Shown: piece after piece, positions 37,986 to 44,795 of the stretch
Position numbering within the stretch: the first letter of the stretch is position 1
Layout of the letters: each line of letters starts with the position of its first letter
Assembly: GCA_008933735.1 (NCBI GenBank)
Contig: WBUL01000001.1
Coordinates: forward strand, 402,057 to 466,056
From: Anaerolineae bacterium
GTDB taxonomy: Bacteria > Chloroflexota > Anaerolineae > Aggregatilineales > J027
Reading direction: 5' to 3'
DNA length: 64,000 nucleotides
Translations under genes and position numbers: made by a program
The notes under the pieces: model-generated
Databases searched by the model: none
The model's input: the letters and a program-made list of their open reading frames with translations, nothing else
Told to the model about the DNA's origin: nothing

Positions 37986-38675
37986 TTAAGATTGTCGAAC
38001 GAGTGCCCGGACTGAGTATCCCCGTCCGTACTGCGAAACCAGCACCCGCGGACGATCCGGGTCGGATTCCAATTTCAGCCGCAAATTGCGAATGTGGTTG
38101 CGTACCAGCGCCGTGTCCCCCCCCTGCGGCGGGTAGTCCCACAACCGCTGGAGCAAGTCGGGGGCCGTGTGGAAATGGGGACGGGTTTTGCAGAGAAAGT
38201 TAAGTAGTTCAAATTCAACCGGAGTCAGTTCGACCTCCCGCTGATTTACCTGCACAATATGTGTGCGGGGGTCAAGCCGCAAACGAACAATTTCATCCAG
38301 TTCCAGTTTCTTGGAACGCCGCAGCAGCGCCCGAACGCGGGCCTTTAATTCAGACGGGGCAAAAGGCCGTTTCAGAACATCATCCGCGCCTGCATCCAGA
38401 ATAGAAGCAACCTGCTGAGCAGAAAAGTAAAGTGGCACCACAAACAAAATAGGGATGATATGGCCGACGCTGTGAATCGTGGCACAGAGTCTTCGCGGGT
38501 CGTGAGTTTCTAAATCGACATGAAACACAACCAGCATCGGCTCAACTTCTCGAACCTTATTCGCAATTTGTTCCAGACGAGTCACGGCAGCAACCGCATA
38601 TCCCTCCTGCTCAAGCGGTTCATTGAGTTTCGGCAGATAGTGCGGATTATCATATACCGTTAGCAGCGTGGTCAT
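37986..38675 (-). CDS. OmpR/PhoB-type response regulator with degenerate receiver
   Basis: The 229-residue product has an N-terminal receiver-like domain and a C-terminal winged-helix DNA-binding domain (VELTPVEFELLNFLC, NHIRNLRLKLESD, GRGYSVRA). In the receiver the phosphoacceptor Asp position is His52 (MLVVFHVDL) and the switch Thr position is Val80. One of the acidic pair (Asp9) and Lys102 remain. It is therefore probably not controlled by normal phosphorylation. Its place upstream of the Tad-type genes, in the same direction, suggests that it regulates them. Confidence 0.88.
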   Translation of the reverse strand: MTTLLTVYDNPHYLPKLNEPLEQEGYAVAAVTRLEQIANKVREVEPMLVVFHVDLETHDPRRLCATIHSVGHIIPILFVVPLYFSAQQVASILDAGADDVLKRPFAPSELKARVRALLRRSKKLELDEIVRLRLDPRTHIVQVNQREVELTPVEFELLNFLCKTRPHFHTAPDLLQRLWDYPPQGGDTALVRNHIRNLRLKLESDPDRPRVLVSQYGRGYSVRALVRQS

Positions 38676-38762
38676 GCCACATCCCTGAAACTATAGCTCT
38701 CCCCAAAGTATACGCAAGGTCAGGGAGACATAGTGTGAAAAAACCCTGAATTTTCAAAAGGA

Positions 38763-38791
38763 TTGACGCAGGTGGGACACTCCATTAGAAT
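38763..38791 (+). promoter_or_regulatory. Sigma-70-type promoter of the L25 gene
   Basis: TTGACG (38763-38768) and TAGAAT (38786-38791) are separated by 17 bases, about 80 bases upstream of the L25 start codon. Confidence 0.75.
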
Positions 38792-38873
38792 TACCTAGTT
38801 TGGTGAACAGCAGCGTTTATATAAATAATCCCAGTACCCTGAGCCTGCGTGTACTGTTAGGTTGGAGAAGAAC

Positions 38874-39527
38874 ATGAGCAACGAACTAACCCTGGATGTC
38901 AGCCCACGGACTGTCATCGGAAAACAGGTCAAACAACTCAGAGAAAAAGGCATCATCCCCGGCGTCATCTATGGGCCAAAGCATGAGAAGGCCATTCCTG
39001 TGCAAATGAATTGGGTAGACCTGCGGCCCGTGTTGGTGAAGGCCGGGGCAACGCACCTGATTGATCTTAAACTGCAAGATGAAACCATCAGCGTCCTGAT
39101 CCGTGAAGTCCAGCGACATCCTGTTCGTGGTGCCGTGTTAAACATTGACTTCTATGCCGCTGATACGAATGCCCCCCTGAAAACGGTTATTCCGATCATC
39201 ATTCCCGATGTAGAAGCCCAGGCGAAGCGGCTGGGCGGGCGCATTCTGCAAACCCTGTCGTCTGTTGAAGTCGAATCCCTGCCCAAAGACATTCCCCAAC
39301 ACATCTCGGTTGATATGAGCAGCTTCAGCAATGTCCGCTATATCCGCATTAAAGACCTGCCGCCTATTGAGGGAGTCAGAATTCTGGCAGACGAAGATAC
39401 GCTGGTGGCCCGCATCTTTGTTGGTGCGATGGAAGAGGAATACGTCGAAGAAGAATACAGCAGCGAAATCGGGGAAGTGGAAGTCATTGGACGCGGCGTC
39501 CGGGAAGAAGAAGAGGAAGAAGAGTAA
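38874..39527 (+). CDS. rplY: Ribosomal protein L25 (CTC/TL5 type)
   Basis: The ATG at 38874 is used because ggagaag lies 7 bases upstream; an in-frame TTG at 38862 is less likely. The 217-residue product has the L25 5S-rRNA-binding N-terminal domain (KQVKQLREKGIIPGVIYGP) and the CTC-type C-terminal domain (VEVESLPKDIPQHISVDMS). It ends in a highly acidic Glu-rich tail. It binds 5S rRNA in the large ribosomal subunit. It has its own promoter and terminator. Confidence 0.95.
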   Translation: MSNELTLDVSPRTVIGKQVKQLREKGIIPGVIYGPKHEKAIPVQMNWVDLRPVLVKAGATHLIDLKLQDETISVLIREVQRHPVRGAVLNIDFYAADTNAPLKTVIPIIIPDVEAQAKRLGGRILQTLSSVEVESLPKDIPQHISVDMSSFSNVRYIRIKDLPPIEGVRILADEDTLVARIFVGAMEEEYVEEEYSSEIGEVEVIGRGVREEEEEEE

Positions 39528-39543
39528 CCCTCAGCAATCCTAC

Positions 39544-39571
39544 GCGGCGCCCAACAGCGCCGCTTTTGTTT
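39544..39571 (+). terminator. Rho-independent terminator after the L25 gene
   Basis: A perfect 7-bp stem GCGGCGC/GCGCCGC (39544-39550 with 39557-39563) is followed by TTTTGTTT. Confidence 0.85.
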
Positions 39572-39572
39572 A

Positions 39573-39601
39573 TTTAACTACCCGTCTATATCTTGTACAA
39601 T
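39573..39601 (+). promoter_or_regulatory. Candidate promoter giving a leaderless transcript
   Basis: TTTAAC (39573-39578), a 17-base spacer and TACAAT (39596-39601) lie directly before the ATG at 39609, which has no ribosome-binding site. Transcription would begin at or next to the start codon. Confidence 0.45.
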
Positions 39602-39608
39602 TTAATAT

Positions 39609-40160
39609 ATGGCCGACAAGAAAAAAACGCGCTTCGTCATCCGCCCCGCAGAAGTGCAGGATATTCCAGCATGTATTGCGCTGGATCACAGCCTGGAAAC
39701 ACAGATGGTATGGCAAATGAAGCTGCAAGCGGACCAGGAACACCACACAATAGTCTTTCAAACGCTGCGTCTGCCACGCCCCATCCGGGTAGAATATCCT
39801 AGAAGTCCTGAAGCGCTGGGCAGAGAACTTGCTGAAGTCAAAGGGATGCTGGTGGCTGAGGCGGAAGGTGTTATCCTGGGATATCTTCAGGTGATCCTGA
39901 ATCTGGCTGACCGGAGCGCGTGGGTCAGAAACTTCGCAGTGGGAACGACTTGGCGGCGGCGGCGGATTGGCAGCGCCTTGCTTGACCAGGCCATACGCTG
40001 GGCACAACATTACCAGGCACGGCAGATCACCCTGGAAACTACCACCCGCAGCTATCCGGCTATTGAGTTTATGACCGCGCGAGGATTGTTGTTTTGCGGG
40101 TTTAATGATCGCTACTATTCAAGCCAGGATATTGCCATTTTCTTCGGGCAAAACATATGA
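39609..40160 (+). CDS. GNAT-family N-acetyltransferase
   Basis: The 183-residue product has a GNAT fold: the acetyl-CoA binding region is VGTTWRRRRIGSALLDQAIR, followed by AIEFMTARGLLFCGFNDRYY. The substrate is unknown. The ATG has no ribosome-binding site and a TACAAT element ends eight bases before it, which suggests leaderless translation. Its stop overlaps the start of the next gene (ATGA), so the membrane sensor may depend on its translation. Confidence 0.88.
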   Translation: MADKKKTRFVIRPAEVQDIPACIALDHSLETQMVWQMKLQADQEHHTIVFQTLRLPRPIRVEYPRSPEALGRELAEVKGMLVAEAEGVILGYLQVILNLADRSAWVRNFAVGTTWRRRRIGSALLDQAIRWAQHYQARQITLETTTRSYPAIEFMTARGLLFCGFNDRYYSSQDIAIFFGQNI

Positions 40161-42106
40161 GCCGGGATTTCTGGATTTCATTTCTTGAGTTTAGTAACAA
40201 TGCCCTGATTGTCACCATCGTGATGGGGGCGGGGTCGATCCTGATTTACAACCTTTCCCGCAATTTGTGGGATCGGGTAACACGCGCCAACAGCATTTTG
40301 CTCACCTGTATCACCATCGTCTCGATCATGGATGGGCTGATCGCACTTGACCCGAAGTCAGATACGGTAGAGATCTGGCTCAGATTGCAGTGGGTCGGCA
40401 TCGCGTTCGTGCCAGCCGCGATATTTCATCTTGCGGATGCTCTGCTGACCACTACCGGTCTGGTATCCAGAGGGCGGCGGCGCAATGTGCGGCGGGCTTT
40501 ATATGTGTTAAGTGCTGTTATTATGCTGCTGGCGACCCTGAGCGATCTGTTTATCCACGATTTCACTGCTCGCCCCATTCCCTACATGCGGGTTGGCCCG
40601 CTGTTTCCAGTTTATGCAGCTTACTTCATCACATCGGCGGTTGTGGCCTACTGGCTGGTATGGCGAGCACGAGCAAGATGCCGTACAGCAAAAACCTACC
40701 AGCGTATGGATATTATTCTCAAGGTTTTTTTGACCCCTGGCATCGGCCTGTTCCCCTATTCCTTATTATTTGACATGGTAAACCGGGGTCATAACTTCGA
40801 TGTGCTCATTTTCCGGTCGGCGTCGAATCTGGCAAACACGATTGTTATCGTCATGCTGTTTTCACTGGCCTATCCCCTGGCTTTTTTCGGCACTTCCAAA
40901 CCAGATCGAGTCGTCAAAGCGGAAATTCTGCAATTCTCCCTGCGTGGGACATTTACCGCCCTGGTGCTGCTTGGCGTGATGCTGTCTACACTTCGGGTGT
41001 CTGAAATTCTGGGATTGAAAAGTGAAGATTTTGTCATCGTGGCGGTGATGGGAACAGTCGTCCTGCTGCAATGGCTAATCACGGTGTCGCTGCCTCTTCT
41101 GGAAAAATGGTTTGTCTTTACCCGCAATAACATCGAAGGCCACAAACTACGTCAAATTAGCCAGCGTTTGCTGACCCGTGCAGATATTAAACAGCTAGAG
41201 GAAGCGATTCTCGCCGCGGCTTGTGATTTGCTGCGTGTGGATACGGCCTTCCTGCTGACGAACACACCGGATGGCTTGACGATAGAACACTCGGTTGGCA
41301 GCATCTCCGCCGAGCGTGCGGTTGAGAGCATCCAAAAATCGTCCAGCCAGAATGGGCGAAATAGCGAGCACTTTTACGCTTATGATGATGTCATCATCGG
41401 CGATGACTTCTGGGTATTTCCCCTCTATGCGAACGGCGATGACAGTCCTCTCCTCGGTTACATGGGGATTCAAGCCCGGAAAATGCCCCCCGAACTCAGC
41501 GACGGGGAAAAAGAACTGGAAATGGAACTGTTCCACATGTTGATGGATCGGGCGGCCCGACTGCTGGCAGATGCCCAGTTGCAGAGTCAGGTATTTGACG
41601 TACTGGACGCCCTGATGATGCAGATGGACAGCTTACGGTTAGAAGGACGTGTCGATAAATTTGGGCAAATTTACCAACAACCGCCTACCCAGCAGCCTCA
41701 AAACCTGACCGAATGGGCGGAATGGGTACACGGGGCACTAAAAGATCTGTGGGGCGGCCCGAAACTGGCGGACAGCGAGCTGCTCCAGTTGAACATCGTG
41801 CAGCAGGAATTGGAGAAAAATGGCAGCAGTCCGACCCGTGCCCTTCAGACTATCCTCACACGAGTGATTGAAAGCCTGAAGCCCGAAGGCGAGCGCAGTC
41901 TCCTTAACAATGATTGGGTGCTCTATAACATCCTGGAAATGCGATTTGTACAGGGGAAAAAAGTAGGGGATGTTGCACCCCAGCTTGCGATGAGCGAACC
42001 TAATTTTTACCGCAAACAAAAATCCGCGATTGAGGAAGTCGCCCGCCAGTTGTGGGAAATGGAAAAGTCTTACCTGGAAACTCATCAAAAAAACGGAAAT
42101 TCTTAG
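40157..42106 (+). CDS. Multi-pass membrane sensor with GAF-like region and HTH-like C-terminus
   Basis: The 649-residue product has about eight N-terminal membrane segments (to about residue 310), resembling the 7TM sensing module found before histidine kinases. A GAF-like region follows (about 330-460, IKQLEEAILAAACDLLRVDTAFLLT). There is no histidine kinase H-box or ATP-binding domain. The C-terminal 100 residues are helical and include MRFVQGKKVGDVAPQLAMS and NFYRKQKSAIEEV, which look like a helix-turn-helix of the sigma/LuxR kind. It may be a membrane-bound transcription factor; this is inferred from the layout only. Confidence 0.75.
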   Translation: MSRDFWISFLEFSNNALIVTIVMGAGSILIYNLSRNLWDRVTRANSILLTCITIVSIMDGLIALDPKSDTVEIWLRLQWVGIAFVPAAIFHLADALLTTTGLVSRGRRRNVRRALYVLSAVIMLLATLSDLFIHDFTARPIPYMRVGPLFPVYAAYFITSAVVAYWLVWRARARCRTAKTYQRMDIILKVFLTPGIGLFPYSLLFDMVNRGHNFDVLIFRSASNLANTIVIVMLFSLAYPLAFFGTSKPDRVVKAEILQFSLRGTFTALVLLGVMLSTLRVSEILGLKSEDFVIVAVMGTVVLLQWLITVSLPLLEKWFVFTRNNIEGHKLRQISQRLLTRADIKQLEEAILAAACDLLRVDTAFLLTNTPDGLTIEHSVGSISAERAVESIQKSSSQNGRNSEHFYAYDDVIIGDDFWVFPLYANGDDSPLLGYMGIQARKMPPELSDGEKELEMELFHMLMDRAARLLADAQLQSQVFDVLDALMMQMDSLRLEGRVDKFGQIYQQPPTQQPQNLTEWAEWVHGALKDLWGGPKLADSELLQLNIVQQELEKNGSSPTRALQTILTRVIESLKPEGERSLLNNDWVLYNILEMRFVQGKKVGDVAPQLAMSEPNFYRKQKSAIEEVARQLWEMEKSYLETHQKNGNS

Positions 42107-42107
42107 T

Positions 42108-42135
42108 TTGACAAAAGACTTTCCCCTCGTAATAA
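42108..42135 (+). promoter_or_regulatory. Sigma-70-type promoter of the S1-domain gene
   Basis: A perfect TTGACA (42108-42113) is 16 bases from TAATAA (42130-42135), 49 bases before the ATG. Confidence 0.65.
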
Positions 42136-42183
42136 TGTGGAGCGTTGTGCATTTAACGAGTATATTTTTTACGGGGGATTTGT

Positions 42184-43161
42184 ATGTCGTCCATATCGCG
42201 GCACTACCAGCCTGCGCCTGCCCCGCCGCCTCCCGATGACCAATACTGGGAGGCTCTACTCGCACAGGCCGATGAAGAAGCAGAGTTAGTTGAAGATGTC
42301 TCCGAAGAAGATTGGGATTATCTGGAAAGAATTGACCCTCCAGATAATTCGCCTTTTCACCATACAGGGGTCAGCACAGACTGGCAGACGGCTGAGCACG
42401 CCTACACACACGATTTAACCGTACAACTCGTTATCGTGGGCTACAATCGTGGCGGGCTGCTGGTTGAATGGAACAGCCTGCGCGGATTTGTTCCCACCAG
42501 CCAGCTTGTCAGTTTTTCAATGGATACCGGCGAGTCCCTTCTCAGGTGTATTGGCACCAAACTGAATTTACGAGTCATCGAAATCAACAAAGATCAAAAT
42601 CGCCTGATCCTCTCCGAACGGGCCGCACAGGTACAGTCTGGCACGCGGGCAAAAGTTCTGGAAAATCTGAAGCCAGGAATCACGATTCAGGGGATCATCA
42701 CCAATATCTGCGACTTTGGTGCCTTTGTTGATTTGGGGGGCATTGAAGGACTGATTCACATCAGCGAACTCAGTTGGGGGCGGGTAGAACATCCCGCTGA
42801 GGTGCTGAACAGTGGGCAAACGGTCACCGTTTACGTGATGAGTCTGGATAAAGATGCGGGACGTGTCGCGCTGAGCATCAAGCGGCTTCTGCCTGACCCA
42901 TGGGCGACGGTTGAACAGCGCTACCAGGTCGGTCAGCAGGTCTACGGATTGATCACCAGTGTGGTTGACTTTGGCGCATTTGCCTGTTTGGAAGAAGGTT
43001 TAGAAGGGCTAATTCACATCTCCGAACTGGCAGAAGGCCATTTTTTGCACCCGCGTAATGTGGTTAGAGAAGGCGATCAGGTCACTGTCCGAATCCTGAA
43101 CATCGACAGCCGTGCCCGTCGTATTGGATTGAGTCTTCGCGCTGTCAACGGTCAAAATTAG
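42184..43161 (+). CDS. S1 RNA-binding domain protein (ribosomal protein S1-like)
   Basis: The 325-residue product has an acidic N-terminal stretch of about 60 residues and then three S1 domains (about 75-150, 158-235 and 243-320). The last two carry the clear pattern VxDFGAFVDL...EGLIHISELS. Bacterial S1 proteins with three or four domains help the ribosome bind mRNA. It may be the cell's main S1 protein or a relative; I cannot decide. A strong site (gggggat) precedes the ATG and a promoter is seen upstream. Confidence 0.9.
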   Translation: MSSISRHYQPAPAPPPPDDQYWEALLAQADEEAELVEDVSEEDWDYLERIDPPDNSPFHHTGVSTDWQTAEHAYTHDLTVQLVIVGYNRGGLLVEWNSLRGFVPTSQLVSFSMDTGESLLRCIGTKLNLRVIEINKDQNRLILSERAAQVQSGTRAKVLENLKPGITIQGIITNICDFGAFVDLGGIEGLIHISELSWGRVEHPAEVLNSGQTVTVYVMSLDKDAGRVALSIKRLLPDPWATVEQRYQVGQQVYGLITSVVDFGAFACLEEGLEGLIHISELAEGHFLHPRNVVREGDQVTVRILNIDSRARRIGLSLRAVNGQN

Positions 43162-43166
43162 AATCT

Positions 43167-43187
43167 GGGGCGTGTTCACCGCGCCCC
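43167..43187. terminator. GC-rich hairpin between convergent genes
   Basis: GGGGCG (43167-43172) pairs with CGCCCC (43182-43187). Neither side has a good T-run, so termination is possible but weakly supported. It lies between the S1 gene and the convergent UnbV-like gene. Confidence 0.4.
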
Positions 43188-43190
43188 GCT

Positions 43191-44552
43191 TTATGGATGA
43201 GGCACTTTCAACAGCGTTCCTGTTGAAGGCTGTTCAAGCCTGACTTCCACACCATCCGGCCAGCGTATCTCAACAAACACCACATCAGAATTATTCCCCA
43301 GTCCAAAATGTGCGACAGGTTCCATCTGACACAAATAGCCACTTCCCGCATCGATCACCCGCATTTGTGTGCGGTTGCCGCTGGCAAGCCTCACGACCGC
43401 ACCGCGTGCTGGAGCCCCGCTGGCAGTCAGCGGCAAGACACGCAGCCAGCTATTATCATTCCTGGGTGTGTGATATAAAGTAAGCGGCTGCATAGCCGAT
43501 TCGCCATGTGAAACCAACAGTTCCAGCCGCCCATCACCATCAAAATCGCCATAAGCGGCACCAGTACCCATTCCACTGGGCTCAAGCGCGTCCCCCAGAT
43601 CAATCGGTTTCCACTCGCCGTCCCGCCATCCAAATAAGCGGTTGGGCTGGCCCATGTTGTTAAAAAAGATTTCTTCATATCCATCATTGTCAAAATCAGC
43701 GGCGAGTACCGTCCGGATTTTGGAAGGTGCTGACATTTTGTGGGGAGTGCAGTTACTGAACAGGCCGGGTTTTTCCTGCACAAACATCCGATGTGTGCCT
43801 TCCCAATTGCCGTAAACCAGATCGAAGTATCCATTGCTGTTACTATCCAGAACGGCGACACCGCGTACATGCTCGTACTGGTCGCTGATACCTGCCTGAG
43901 CAGCGATCTCGCGGAAGGTGCCATCACCCTGATTCACGAACAGGAAATTTGGCCCCAGCTCATTTCCCGCAAAAATATCCATTGCGTCAGAAACCAGGGG
44001 CAGCGACAGTAGAGAGCGTCCACCTGTCACCAGATTCAAGCCGATCTGAGGCGCTACATCCTCTAAAAAACCATCCTCATCCAGCTCATAGAGACGCAGC
44101 GGCCCTCCGTAATTGGCGACAATAAACCCATAGCTCCCGCTGCCTTTACGATCCACACAGGCAACAGAACGCCCTGCCACCAGATTCGCCACCCCCTGGT
44201 TCACCGGCACCATGAACAGATCCGTCCACTCGCCGTCGGCGTAATCCAGCAGACGATCTCCAAAGCGCTTCGTGCCGCCAAAAGTATCTGTATTCAGAAT
44301 ATAGATTTCTTCGTTACCATCCCCATCCAAATCACACGCCGCCAGACCAATCGCCTGGCGCTGTTTGTCTGCCAACATGGGATCGGCAATATCAACGAAT
44401 CTGGCGCCGTTCCATTTCAACACCAGGTTTCTAAACCCAAAACCTGCCACATAAATTTCAAACGCCCCATCCTGGTCAACATCTGTGACCGCCACGCCAT
44501 AATTCAACTGTGAGGGATTATCCAGAATGAGCGAAGTTTTATTCGTAAACAT
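43191..44552 (-). CDS. VCBS/FG-GAP repeat protein with ASPIC/UnbV C-terminus
   Basis: The 453-residue product consists of FG-GAP/VCBS-type beta-propeller repeats with Asp-rich calcium loops (DVDQDGAFEIYV, DLDGDGNEEIYI, DFDNDGYEEIFF, DFDGDGRLELLV). The C-terminal ASPIC/UnbV-like part ends VEIRWPDGVEVRLEQP. Such proteins are usually exported, but this one begins MFTNKTSLILDNPS with no signal peptide. Function is unknown. It has no close neighbours in the same direction. Confidence 0.88.
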   Translation of the reverse strand: MFTNKTSLILDNPSQLNYGVAVTDVDQDGAFEIYVAGFGFRNLVLKWNGARFVDIADPMLADKQRQAIGLAACDLDGDGNEEIYILNTDTFGGTKRFGDRLLDYADGEWTDLFMVPVNQGVANLVAGRSVACVDRKGSGSYGFIVANYGGPLRLYELDEDGFLEDVAPQIGLNLVTGGRSLLSLPLVSDAMDIFAGNELGPNFLFVNQGDGTFREIAAQAGISDQYEHVRGVAVLDSNSNGYFDLVYGNWEGTHRMFVQEKPGLFSNCTPHKMSAPSKIRTVLAADFDNDGYEEIFFNNMGQPNRLFGWRDGEWKPIDLGDALEPSGMGTGAAYGDFDGDGRLELLVSHGESAMQPLTLYHTPRNDNSWLRVLPLTASGAPARGAVVRLASGNRTQMRVIDAGSGYLCQMEPVAHFGLGNNSDVVFVEIRWPDGVEVRLEQPSTGTLLKVPHP

Positions 44553-44630
44553 GGGAAGCCCTGTTCTTGATTACGGCATGAGTTTAACACACACAGCCCG
44601 TTTTCCGGCTATCCCCAGCATAAAACACCA

Positions 44631-44648
44631 TTGATATTTCCTTATCAA
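44631..44648. promoter_or_regulatory. Perfect inverted repeat between divergent genes
   Basis: TTGATA and TATCAA are separated by six bases. It lies about 80 bases upstream of the UnbV-like gene and 150 bases upstream of FtsK. It could be an operator; no protein can be assigned. Confidence 0.35.
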
Positions 44649-44707
44649 GTGCTAGCATGGTCACGGTTTACTGACAGGATATAAACACCTTAAAAAGTCG
44701 ATTCTTT

Positions 44708-44725
44708 ATAGAACTTCTGTTCTAT
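44708..44725. promoter_or_regulatory. LexA-box-like palindrome upstream of ftsK
   Basis: A perfect 7-bp inverted repeat ATAGAAC-TTCT-GTTCTAT contains the core GAAC-N4-GTTC, which is the known LexA/DinR box core of Gram-positive bacteria. It lies 30 bases before the -10 element at 44755. Whether the Chloroflexota LexA reads this box is not shown by the sequence. Confidence 0.5.
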
Positions 44726-44751
44726 TGGAGCTTCTAAAAGAAATGACTGTA

Positions 44752-44760
44752 TGCTACAAT
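44752..44760 (+). promoter_or_regulatory. Extended -10 promoter element of ftsK
   Basis: TGCTACAAT fits the extended -10 pattern; the -35 region is weak. It lies about 35 bases before the ATG, which itself has little ribosome-binding signal. Confidence 0.5.
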
Positions 44761-44795
44761 GACGCGGTATCAGTTAGCCCGGATCGTTATGATTT

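Noticed and set aside
40157..42106. Histidine kinase
   Set aside because: The membrane part resembles kinase sensing modules, but no H-box or ATP-binding region is present.
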